Shown here: positions 33,975 through 45,160 of the stretch, piece by piece
How the letters are laid out: every line of letters starts with the position of its first letter
Position numbering within the stretch: position 1 is the stretch's first letter
Source of the DNA: Ascaphus truei
Taxonomy: Eukaryota; Chordata; Amphibia; Anura; Ascaphidae
Reading direction: 5' to 3'
Assembly: GCA_036426205.1 (NCBI GenBank)
Contig: CM071570.1
Location: 145,842,339 to 145,906,338, forward strand
DNA length: 64,000 nt
The notes under the pieces: generated by a model
What the model was told of the DNA's origin: nothing
The model's database searches: none
What the model saw: the letters and a program-made list of their open reading frames with translations, nothing else
Position numbers and translations under genes: made by a program

Positions 33975-34056
33975 GTCCGTTACCAATAAAGCTTTGAATA
34001 TATGTTTGCTTTTTTTTTTTTTTAAACATCTATTCAAAGCTTTATTGGCAACGGAC
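33975..34056. repeat. 33-bp inverted repeat around a poly(T) loop
   Basis: Arms 33975-34007 and 34024-34056 match at 31 of 33 positions (GTCCGTT.CCAATAAAGCTT core) and enclose a 16-bp T-rich spacer. Complementary GTGCGT-type and ACACAC-type sequence flanks extend the symmetry loosely. The arms contain AATAAAG and AAGCTTT. It could be a foldback element or an inverted duplication. Confidence 0.8.
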
Positions 34057-34139
34057 ACACATGGAGACAGACACACACACACCTGATGTCATTTGCGCTG
34101 CACCGTTTGAGGAGCTAGGTCACGTCCTCAGCCTGCATG

Positions 34140-34562
34140 GTGGTGTAGGCAGCTGGGAAAAGAAAAGATAAGAGAGAGAGTTTGGGAGTCACGCTCAGAC
34201 CGCGTTACAAGCGGATCGCACTATAATGGGGTTGAGGTTGGGGTGAGAGAGAGGGAGGAGTGATACAGTGACAAAGAGAGAGGAGAGAGAGAGAAGAGGA
34301 GAGAAGATCGACGGAGACCACAAGAGGAGAGAGAGGGAGACGAGGAGAGACGAGAGGGAGGAGAGAGACAGGAGAGAGAGAAAGATGAGAGAGAGGGCAA
34401 CGATGAGAGAGATGAGAGAGAGACACACAGGGAGGACAGACAGAGAGAGAGAGAGAGAGAGACAGAGAGGAGAGAGAGAGAGAGAGATCGCCCTAAGTAT
34501 TGTTATATATATATATGTATATATATATATATAAGTTGTATATATATATATATATATATCTA

Positions 34563-34601
<39 letters not shown>

Positions 34602-34612
34602 GATAATATAGA
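34140..34612. repeat. (GA)n purine tract followed by (TA)n
   Basis: Positions about 34160-34490 are almost pure purine GAGA with interruptions, and about 34501-34602 are mostly TA dinucleotides. The long frames on both strands here are compositional artefacts. Confidence 0.85.
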
Positions 34613-34779
34613 ATATTAAAAACAAGAAACAAACAGAAGCCCAAAATAAGCACTCTAGCACATCAAAAAATACAAAAATGTATTCAAGCAATATCACAAA
34701 AACTGACACAATATATAAATAACTCCAAGGATGTTTACACATCCCTCTGTGACTCTGAAGGGTATGGAAAGCCAGTGTA

Positions 34780-36310
34780 GGAATTTGAGTAGTGGAGAAG
34801 CAGAAGCAGAGCGGTGAGTGAGGTAGAGGAGTCTGGCAGCTGCATTTTGTTTGGATTGGAGTTGGGATAGCCGGACAAGGGGAATGCCAACTAGGAAAAG
34901 GTTGCAGTCGTCAAGGCGGGATAGGATATATGTATGTGTGTGGGTGTGTGGGTGTGTATATCTTTATTTGTATAGCGTCATTAATGTTCATAGCGCTTCA
35001 CATCAGAAATACACGTGTCAATCATATAAATAACACAAAATACAAATAACACATAATGGGAAGAAGTGCTTCGAACATAAAAGTGACATTTAGGAAAAGG
35101 AACACCTGCCCAAAAAGCTTACAATCGAATTGGTAAGTAGGAAGAACGTACAGAGACAGTAGGAAGGTGTCCTGGTAAGTACGGCTACAAGGGGCAAAGG
35201 TTTATGTATGAGGTATATAGTATCAGCCACAGACCTACTCATATGCTTTGCTAAGGAGTGTTTTAAGATGGGTTTTAAAAATGGATAGAGAAGGTGCAAG
35301 TCGGAATTTGAGAGGAAGGGCATTCAAGAGGTGTGGGGCAGTCAGTGAGACAGGTTTAAGGCGGAAGAGGGCTTTAGACACAAAAGGGGTAGAGAGACGA
35401 CATATTTGAGCAGAACGCAGGAGTCGGAATGGTGTATAGCGAGAAATTAGGGCTGAGAAGCAAGGCGGGCAGAGGAGTGTAAAGCTTTAAAAGTGAGAAG
35501 GAGAATTGAGTGTGTGATATGGGATTTGATAGGAAGCCAGGAGAGTGATTTCAGCAGGGGAGACGCCGACACAGATTTAGGAAAGAGTAGAGTGATTCTG
35601 GCAGCAGCGTTTAGGATAGATTGTAGGGGCGACAGGTGAGATGCAGGAAGGCCAGACAGCAGGAGGTTACAGTAGTCAAGACAGGAGAGAATGAGGGACC
35701 AATAAAGGGCGTATCTTTTAATATTGCGGAGGAAAAAACAACAGGTTTTAGCTACCTTTTGAATGCGAGAGGAGAATGTGAGAGAGGAGTCGAGTGTGAC
35801 CCCTAGGCAGCATGCTTGTGCTACTGGGTGTATGATAGTGCTTCCAACTGTAATGTAGAAGGAGGAAGGAAGGACAGGTTTGGGAGGAAATATGAAGAGC
35901 TCTGTTTTTGATATGCTAAGTTTAAGTCGGTGAAGGGCCATCCAGGATGATATAGCGGAGAGACGTTCAGAAACTTTTGTCTGTACCAGAGGTGTAAGGT
36001 CAGGAGTTGAAAAGTAAATTTGTGTTTCATCAGCCTAGAGGTGATATTTGAACCCAAGAGATGTGATTAGGTCACCTAGAGAGTGTGTGTAAAGAGAAAC
36101 GAGAAGAGGTCCCAGGCCAGAGCTCTTGGGTACTCCCACAGAGAGATCGATATAAGAGGTGGTGTTAGCAAACGAGACACTGAAAGTATGAAGGGAGACA
36201 CAAGAGGAGATCCAGCATAAAGCTTGGTTATGAATACCAAGAGTATGGAGAATGTGAAGTAGAAGAGGGTGGTCCACAGTATGAAATGCTGCAGATGTCA
36301 AGTAATATGA
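34780..36310 (-). pseudogene. L2-like LINE fragment, RT motif A to 3' end
   Basis: The minus strand reads [16 protein letters not shown] (motif A), SVGVPKSSGLGPLL (motif B variant), a stop near the ADET catalytic site (normally YADD), then ALHRLKLSISKTELFIF, CCLGVTLDSSLTF, LDYCNLLLSGLPASHL and SWLPIKSHITHS. The last parts match the copy at 9545-10290. The 3' UTR runs to about 34780. It begins exactly at motif A beside another RT fragment of the same strand. Confidence 0.65.
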
Positions 36311-37198
36311 GTGGGATATTCAGGAGGCGATTGCAGAGACAAGTGGTGACACGGGACAGGAGAGGCGGGGAGAGGTAAATTTGTGTGCCCTCGGCATAGA
36401 GATGATACCGGAAGACAAAAGATTGTATTGATTCACCAAATGAGAAGACCAGTTGGCCAAAGACAGAGCCTTGTGGGACCCCAACAGAGAAAGGGAGTGA
36501 AGAAGAGGAGAGACATCAGAGATGGAAACACTGAAGTAGCGGTTGGATAGGTAGGCCATGAACCAGGCGAGGGCTGAGTTATGGAGGCCAGTGTAGTGGA
36601 GAGTGTTCAGGAGAAGGGAGTGATCGACATTGTCTAAGGCAGCAAAAATATCCAAGAGAATTAGTACGAAGTGACCCTTTGATACAACTGACAGTAGGTT
36701 ATTGGTCAATTTCGTTACTGCTGTCTCAGTGGAGTGTAGAGCGCAGAAACCAGATTGCAAAGGGCCAAGCAGAGAGTTGGAGGAGAGAAAGTGAATTACG
36801 TGAATTCTATACAAGTCACTCAAGTAGCATGGAGGCAAAGGGGAGAAGAGAGATTGGGCGGTTGTTAAATAGGGAGACTGTGTCAACTTCACATGTAGAG
36901 AGGTTATGTTTGATTGAACTAATCTTGTCTTTGAAGTGGGTGGCAAGGTCTCTGGCTGTGAGGGTAGAAGGGGGTGCATGTGTATTTGGGTGGAGAAGGG
37001 AGCTAAATGTGGCGAATAGGCATTTAGGGAGGGGGCAGTTTGTATAACTGAAAAGTAGGTTTGCTTGGCAAGAGAAAAGGCAATGTTATAGGATGAGAGT
37101 ATTAATTTATAGTGAAGGAATTTCCCCAGTAGCATTCTACTGTGCGTGATCACTTTTGGAGATAGTGGGTCAAGTGTGTGTACCATGGTTGTGGCTTT
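36311..37198 (-). pseudogene. Second L2-like LINE RT fragment
   Basis: An 888-nt open frame at 36320-37186 contains HFLSSNSLLGPLQSGFCALH, STETAVTKLTNN and LILLDIFAALDNVDHSLL (motif A region, with AALDNVD where AAFDTVD is usual). After a frameshift, another frame gives [10 protein letters not shown] (YADD changed to YAEG). Motif A therefore occurs twice in tandem, here and again at 36300, so two fragments of related LINEs abut. It cannot encode an active RT. Confidence 0.65.
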
Positions 37199-37530
37199 AA
37201 TTGTCAGAGGTGACGTGTGGTGGCGGGAGCCATTTCACTGTCGAGCACCGTGATGTCACACTCGGCTGTATCTGGGGCGATTCCTGGCCTGCAGGGTTGC
37301 GCGATGGGGGTGTGGCAAGGGTGTTCCAGGGGTCGTGCCGTGACATCACGTGAGTGGTTCGCCCTCATTGGCTGAACCGCGCACGTGACCAGGGCATCGC
37401 GCAGCAAAGACAAAAAAAATTGTCTCTGCACCCATCGCGTCTACCCACGCAGTATGGATACTACAATTCAAGTACATTGTTTTGGTCACGCAGCTCGTCA
37501 GCAAACCCTGGACGCGGCCTAAGGCTGATG
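37199..37530. other. CpG-rich block, possibly a DNA transposon remnant
   Basis: The block is unusually rich in CpG and in CACGTG-type palindromes (near 37339, 37381). It ends with GGACGCGGCCTAAGGC. I could not define terminal repeats. Confidence 0.3.
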
Positions 37531-38253
37531 AGTGAACTGCCATATAGAAAGGTTACTAGGTCAGGGCAGGAAATGGTAGAGATGTATCTGCAAGACCACA
37601 ACTTCAAAGAAATCTTGCTTCTGTTTTGCCAGTTCCTACAAGCAGATCAGTTGCAACTAGCCTAATTTTGGCACAGACGTAAAAAGGATTGAAGATTGCA
37701 AAGAAGTTCTCAGACTTAATTGAATACGAGTTTCTTTAGAACCAACCTTAGCAATAGCCCTGTGAGATTGATTCTTGCTAATGATGAATTTAAAATGAAC
37801 ACTATTCTCCTAAAGATAAAAACAGCCTCTTGATGTGGCATGCGTTATAACATTTAATAAGTTTGACAAAAAAAAAAAGGAGAGCTTAAAAAATATACAA
37901 ATAAGTTAAAGATATCTTTAACTAACCCAACCTATGTTGATCTTTCTTAAATATGGACCTACTATAATTAAACATTTTGTATAAGACACTAATCTATCAT
38001 TTTAATGATGGCATAATTCTCTCTGAAACCAAGTGCTAAAGGAAATGTGTACAGGACGTTTTTTTAAACTGTTTTACTTTATGCATCATGGAACTGGTTA
38101 TAAACATGTTGTAAGGATGCGCTATCTACCTGGTAGTAATATAATACCTATGACATAGGATAAATTAGGAAACTATTCCTTCATAGTTGGGACTGTGTGG
38201 AGAGGGTCAAGACCCCAAAAATTGTAGAAATTGTGACTTGATGACATGTCTCA
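37531..38253. other. Anonymous AT-rich stretch
   Basis: Nothing recognised. Confidence 0.4.
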
Positions 38254-39770
38254 AACTACAGGCCAATCTCACTTCTCCCAATTCTATCCAAAGTCATGGA
38301 AAAATGTGTCCACTCCCAATTAAGCGATTTCTATACCAAGACAAATTTCCCTAGCCAATTCCAATCTGGGTTTCGTCCCAAACACTCCACCGTAACTACC
38401 CTGCTAAAAGTTTGCAATGAAATCCAGTGTGGAATGGAACGGGGACAACTCACTGGTGCAGTATTCCTAGATTTTGCAAAGGCTTTTGACACAGTTGATC
38501 ATGCTATCCTGCTTAACAAACTCCAGAGCTCTGGAATAGGGAAGCATGCTTTAAACTGGTTTCAGTCCTACCTATCAGGAAGATCCCAACATGTATCCAT
38601 CTCAGGCTCTAACTCCAACCCCCTGGATATCACCTGTGATGTCCCGCAAGGCTCTGTTCTGGGGCCCCTACTCTTCTCAGTGTTCATTAATGATCTTCCG
38701 ACAGCTTGAAAGGATGCCTCAATACACATGTATGCAGACGACACAATCCTATATGCACACAGCCATAGCCTCTCTGATCTTCAACACATACTTCAGTCTG
38801 ACTTTTTGAGACTCGAAAACTGGATTTCCCAAAACAAACTGTTTTTAAACACTGACAAGACTGTAACAATGGTATTTGGGACCAAGACTACATTTTTAAA
38901 GCTTCCAGTGACTGAGCTCCTGATTAGTACCAACACTAACACCACCCTAACCCCTGTCACTAGTTTTAAATACCTGGGCTTATGGTTTGACTCCCACTTT
39001 ACATTCGGGATGCACATTGATACCCTGACAACCAAGACCTATGCCAAACTAGGGGTACATTACAGGAACAAATCCTAAGTCTCCTGGTCAGAAAGCGTAT
39101 CGCTCAGCAGATGCTAATGCCAATTATTGACTATGGAGACATAGTATATGGCTCGGCACCTCAAACCCACCTTAGAAAACTTGACACCCTCTAAAATTCA
39201 ATTTGTCGTTTTGTTCTCCAATGCAACTACAACACACATCACTGCGAAATGCTCAAAGAACTAGATTGGTCATCACTACAATCTAGGCGCAAAGTTCACC
39301 TTTCCTGTCTTGCCTTTAAATTCTTCATGGGCAAGCTACCCAGCTATCTGAACAAGCTCCTCACCCCTACCACTTGCAGCACTTATCACCTGAGATCAGA
39401 CTCCAAAAGACTGTTCATGGTCCCAAGGCTCAACAAAGTATCCGGCCGTTCCTCCTTCTCTTCCCGTGCACCCCAAAACTGGAACAACCTACCAGAGACT
39501 CTCACATCCACCACCAGTTTAAGTTCTTTCAAATCTAAGGCTGTCTCACATTTTAATCTGGTCTGTAACTGTTTCATACGCCCATAATATATATTTTCTT
39601 TAACTGTGCATGCAATGTCTTGTATATAATGTATACCCTGTTCATTTATGTAACTGTATTTGTAAACATGTATTATTTGTTTTACTCTGTGTCCAGGACA
39701 TACTTGACAACAAGAGGTAACTCTCAATGTATTACTTCCTGGTAAAATATTTTATAAATAAATAAATATA
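38254..39770 (+). pseudogene. 2A-family LINE, 5'-truncated copy with RT core
   Basis: Starting near motif 1 (RPISLLPILSK-like), it carries FRPKHSTVTTLLKV, FLDFAKAFDTVDHAILL (motif A), DVPQGSVLGPLLFSVF (motif B) and MYADDTILYAHSHSL (motif C, intact YADD). A TGA at 38707 interrupts the frame between motifs B and C, and a 4-nt deletion near 39075 shifts it. The C-terminal part continues at 39249-39590 and the 3' end is an (AAAT)n tail at about 39755-39770. It is near-identical to 56030-57215, so the divergence is small. It preserves the RT region that the 5'-complete copy lacks. Confidence 0.8.
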
Positions 39771-41859
39771 GGTCGTCCGTCCTGCCTCATTTTTTAGATA
39801 AACAGAAGAGTCACCTATAACCGAGCATTTCCAATTTTTACCGAGATTACCTCAGCCTTAATTTTAGTTCAACAGACTTTTAAATGAATAATCTTTTTTT
39901 GTTTCAAAAAGCAATTACTGTAATTTAACTAATTAGTTTGACTACTAAAAAAAAGTAAATGTTATAAAGAAGTAATGTTTAATTATCTTTCCTAATAAGT
40001 TTGAGGTAGCTTAATGTAGAAAGAGAAATCCTGCTGTTTTCTCATCTAGCCTTAAACAGCTTCTTGGATGGGGAAAGTTATTGAACCGACTATCATAACT
40101 TCAATTACTTAGACAGCATTTCTGTCTGCAAGAAACATGCATTTTACCGTTGATAATAAGAGCAAATGGCTGCAATAGGAAAAATATCTGGCTTTTTGTC
40201 CCGTCCCCAACCCCATTGTGTCTACCTTATATTTTATAAAAATATATTAAAAATATTAAAACTTTATAGATATAGATTGCCCGTTGCTAAACATCAGAGG
40301 TAGAAGAGCCTCCCGTAATAGTGTCCACGGACACACACCTCACGCGCTCTCCATTAGACACCCCTGATATAGGTCTAACATCTTATTACCACCAAGTACA
40401 TCTTCATGATGATGATCTTTATTTCCACAACCAAAACCCTTGGAGTCACCAGATTGACTAAATCGGGAATTGAGTCATCCCTTCTCAACACTGTTCTACG
40501 GCTTGTGCCCTTATCACGTCTTCGTCACGTAGATTTATAACGACGGGCCATGTGCCCTTTAAAGTGCAAAGGTACCCATATGAGTTCCTACTCTCCTCTA
40601 CCAAACAATGTTTCATGATTCCCTCCCGCAGTACTCTACGTAGACTTTTAGGGGCGAACAGAGAAGTAAGGTTCAGGCTTGGTATTGGTAAGAACCAAAA
40701 CAGTCCATGAAGCCAGCTGCCATCTTAGTTTGGGTATTAAACCCCACCAAGTCTTAATTCCTTGCTAATCACACATTGTTTACAGGTCAGGAGTCCGGTT
40801 ATTCTTTTTCCTTAGCACTGCAACTTTCCCTGTTCCTTTTATCTAGCTTCCAGTTCTACTGATCTTCAGGTACCATCTTGTTTTTGTCTTGTATTCCGTT
40901 TGCACTATTTACCCCATTTATTTAATTGTCCCCTGCTACGATTGCTTGGCCTGTAGCACTGCAGTTTACTTTAGATTGTCTAGTTCTTCTCTTTGCACTT
41001 GTTGCCCGTCTCCAAGCTACCATAGCTTGTTGGTGCAGCTCTGCACATTTTGCAGACTCCATTTGGTTTTCCCTGTCTCATTATTTTTGTATAACATTAA
41101 ATTCAATCAGTTTTTATACAGTTCAGTTTCCTGTCTTTTGTGGGTTTCCATGTTACCTCAGAGATTTCCATGCATCCTGATACAATGGTATGGTACAAAG
41201 AATAAGTGACTGCACCTCTTGGTTAAAAGATAACCCTCCAAACTATGTATTTTAGAGGAATAAAAAAAAAACGGAGACAGGCTGCCTTTACCATAGATGT
41301 ATGAAGTCCTTGCTGCTGCTGACCTAAGCAGCATTCTAGAAGAAGCTGTCATGCTCCTCTTCTACTTGAGCTATTTCTGCTGCACCAGCCAGTGCCAGAC
41401 AATGAGGGTGTTAGTGTGCGCTCTGTTTTTTTTTTTTTTTTTTTTTACTTTGAAATATGGACGATATAGGCATGCCACTTTCGCTTTTCAATGCGAAATA
41501 CTAGGAGATGAAGCACTAGTGCTATAAGCTGTGGTGGTGACCATAGCTGCCTGCTCCTCACAAAATGATTGACTATCATTATGATCATCAATACCTTCTT
41601 CACTGCTGCTACCACCACCACTAGCAGTTTGCTTCATTGGCTCTTCCACTATGCCTCCCTTGACTGTGTGTGCAGTTAGTTTATGCACCACTCACAATAT
41701 CAACACCACGCTTGTCGTCATCATCTATAGTCTCCATCTCTGCCACCTCATCTCCCTAAACAGATGCAGTCAGCTTTATTAACGAGTTTTCCTCAAGGAA
41801 ATTGCAAGTTAAACGCAGCCTAACCACTGCCAGACCGCAGATTCCCCACGGCCAGACTA
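39771..41859. other. Anonymous stretch
   Basis: No gene recognised. A T20 run lies near 41427-41447. Confidence 0.4.
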
Positions 41860-42033
41860 ATTGCCTATTAGTGGCTACTACCGCTAAGGTAATTAAGGGG
41901 TTACTAGTGTTTTAATAGGGTGGATGAAGGGTGTACTGTAGTCATCCTGGGGTGCATGATTGGGACTCTCGGGAGGGTAGCAGGATGGGTTTACCCCTTA
42001 ATTACCTTAGCAGTAGTAACCACTTAGACAATT
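41860..42033. repeat. Inverted repeat with about 43-bp arms (MITE-like)
   Basis: Arm 41860-41903 (ATTGCCTATTAGTGGCTACT and onwards) is matched by the reverse complement of about 41991-42033 with a few mismatches. The loop is about 87 bp. Nearby, 42121-42185 holds a roughly 40-bp tandem duplication ending acttctgtttaacca, followed by a small palindrome at 42183-42213 (TTAACCACTT/AGTGGTTAA). Confidence 0.65.
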
Positions 42034-42249
42034 AAGGGGTTGATCCTTACTGCAACCCTGCCGGGAGGCCTAACCACCCACCCTGGGCAACTACCCCCTT
42101 CACCCAGCCCCTCTATCCCCAACAAATCGGGTACTTCTGTACTTCTGTTTAACCAACAAACCGGGTACTTCTGTACTTCTGTTTAACCACTTAATTACCT
42201 TAGTGGTTAACTAATTGAGCTACTTTTAATATTATTTTGATTACATAGT

Positions 42250-42483
42250 ATTGAAACAGAGGGGCTCCGGAGCGAAAGTGCATTAATTTCAGCTCCGGGG
42301 ACCCCTGCTTCCTGATATGGGGTGCCGTAGCTCCTGCACGTTTAAATGTCCACGTCACGTGGGTCATGATGTGGCAGAATTAAACTTGCAAAATATACCG
42401 GCACCCCTTACCGGGGTCTGTTAAACGGAAAGTAGGGCATCCCCGGAGCTGAAATGAATGCTCCAGATACCCCCTGCTTCAAT
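42250..42483. mobile_element. MITE-like element with imperfect inverted ends
   Basis: The left end TTGAAACAGAGGGG...TTTCAGCTCCGGGGA and the reverse complement of the right end (TTGAAGCAGGGGG...TTTCAGCTCCGGGGA) match over about 50 bp with gaps. The middle is CpG-rich with a CACGTGG palindrome. No coding content. Confidence 0.5.
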
Positions 42484-44380
42484 CCAATCTAATTACAACA
42501 ATAACATTACTATTGCCTGTTAGAGATGCGCAGGGAGAGGGACGCTTCTGTTTGCTCTCACTGCGCAGCTCTTCCAGACTGATGCAGCCCGGTAGGATTA
42601 ACACAGCAGGAGTCACATTCAGAAGCAGGGACCCCCTCTGTGTTAATCCCGATGGGCGATTCCTCCCTGCACTTGGCTGTGATCATTCCATGTTTGGTTC
42701 ACAGTTCACCAGCTTATGTCCGGGGCATGGGGACAATTGATCTGACAGCATCTGTACCTCCTTCGAGCCTTAAAATGGAAGAGCTAGAGCATATTTAGCA
42801 TCCATCCTCCTTTAAGTCCCTGCAGTTGCACGTTTTATGTAGGAATAGGAAATATTTGACCCTGACCCTTCCTTCCTAGTATTCCTGCTGGCACGCCACA
42901 CAGGGGTTGAGACCTGTTCACAAATACTCCTCTGCAGCCTCGTCTCTCTTACTCGCATTAGAATTAACATGTGGCTTTATTATTTGACACACGCTACATG
43001 ACTACGCTCTGTAAGCCACTTCTAGTCTTGTTACCATCTAGATATAATGGGGACAATTTTTTCCGCCCTGTTTGTTGTAAGTTTATCCTCCTGGCCAAAT
43101 AGAAAGACAGGTTTTGCCAACACCATCATCTTCCCGTTTTATTTATTTTTATACCAGTCGGCTGCTTCTGTGGGTCAGAAAAACCTGCTGTTGTTGTAGT
43201 GGCACCTACTACTCTTTTCTCTAGGCTCCGCTTACTATTCTTTTCCAGCTGGACATTGTTTTATTATAATTTACTGAGTGTAATCTTTACCAGATAACGG
43301 TCTACTGTGTATATAACACTCCCTCTCCCACCTTGAGCTACATCCAAAAGCACAAGCACATGGCACGTATACCCTATTTATAGTCTCGGCATTAAAGCAG
43401 AATTCATGGCGGCTCTTTAAAAAAAAAAAAAAAACGACGTAAATCACTTGTAAACTTTGGTGAGAATATAACATTTTTTCTCTAGAAAACAAATAGCTAA
43501 TTTGAGTGATTCAAAACCTCCTGCAAAGGTTTCACACATCTCTACTCCCATCTACATGATTTTGTATACATGCCTTTGACACTCAGGGCACTAATCTGGG
43601 CCGAAAATCCCTATTGAATCAAAGAGGATTTGCAATTAAAACATCCCGACCTGACGCTTAGGACTGTATAGAATGTCCCCCTAAGCACTATTGTTACACC
43701 TGATGTTGTCAACCAATCCTAGCATCTTCTCCATCAAAGATTGACCTAAGGTCATATCTCATTAGGTTTCGAAGTAGCATGCCTATGGTTGTTACCTAAA
43801 TGCGTAACTGTATATTTAGCAATATTAAACCCCGTTATGCAGTTTGGTGTCATCAGCAAAAATAGAGAGACTTTACTTTCTATGCCCGACACTTCCGGAC
43901 TAATTCAATAAGCCCTGAAGCGGCTGATTGCAGAACTCCCACCGATTTGAATGGGACCTCTAAGGCGACATTGTTGCGATCAGCAACTGCGGGGGTTAAT
44001 GAATAAGCTCCCATATCCTTAAAAAACATGTTTTAATACAAACCCCAATACTAAAGCTTCAATCACTCAGCATGACCACTACAAAACTATCACATTAACA
44101 TCCCTTTGGTATATATGTCTGAGTTGATTAGGCACAACCCCTACCTTAATTATTATTGTCATGTGATTTTGGTAAGAGTATTTAAAACAGTCTGTATTGG
44201 CTGTGTAACCTCTTAAGTTTCACATATGAAGAGTCTGTGGAGTTAAAATTGGAGATGAGTTGGAGGTGAAGAATACAAGAGAAACTGCACTTCGTTACCA
44301 ACTCTAACTGTGAGAATTTGGCTTTCAAAATGTCCTGAGAATTTTTTTTACTAAAACCGACAAATTACCATTCAAGCTGC
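42484..44380. other. Anonymous stretch
   Basis: No gene recognised. An A15 run lies near 43419-43434. Confidence 0.35.
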
Positions 44381-45160
44381 TGTGTGATCTTCAGTGCTAC
44401 ATTGCCCTCCCTGATTTATACACCTGCTCTTTCAACTTCTACCTCTCATATCCTCCAATACCTGGGAACTCTCACACCTTTCTCTCTTTGCTTGCTGCAT
44501 CTCATTATGCCCTCCCTATTGCTTTTCCCATTTGCCGTTTCCTCACTCCTTTGTAAACTTTTCAATTCTCTCCAATTTTCCCACTCGTCTCCTCCTCCTA
44601 TCCACATTTCATCTCTCCCTCCACCCAGACACCGCAAAAATATTTACACACCACTTTCCTAACAACATCTACACCCCTCAATAAAAAGCACCCTCACAAA
44701 TTATCTTCGTACCACCTCTCTCTACTCCTTTTTACTGCTAGGGATAGCTCTCACAATCCTGCTCTCTGCTACGCCTCCCAGTCCCCTCCCTCCCTGCTAA
44801 TGGTGTTAAAACCCATCAAATTTAATACAGACCAACCTTAAAACTCACCTCTAAAGTGAAGCTTCCAAATAGATTAGACTCATGACTACTGTCCCACAGG
44901 CACAGTCGCTCCTACCAACCATTGGGGCTCAAGCACTGCCACCTACTGCACTTATTCCCTCAAATGCCGTCTATGGAAGTTTCCAAACATACCAGTTAGA
45001 TTGTAAGCTCTCCGGTGCAGGGATTTCCTTTCCTATTGTCTGACTTTGCTACGCTTATTGTATTATTAGAATTCCTTTAACTGCATTGTCTTTGCAAAGA
45101 GCTGTGTACACTTTCGGAGCTATATAAATAAAGATATACATACATTCACTATTTGTTGCA
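44380..45160 (+). pseudogene. L2-like LINE 3' remnant
   Basis: A pyrimidine-rich decayed segment is followed by a clear L2-type 3' UTR: agattgtaagctctccggtg at 45000, then ctatataaataaagatatac at about 45120-45145. The same terminal sequence is found near 10285. Protein similarity is no longer readable. Confidence 0.5.

Noticed and set aside
34195..34653. 152-codon Ser/Leu-rich frame resembling membrane or secreted protein
   Set aside because: It comes from (GA)n and (TA)n simple sequence.
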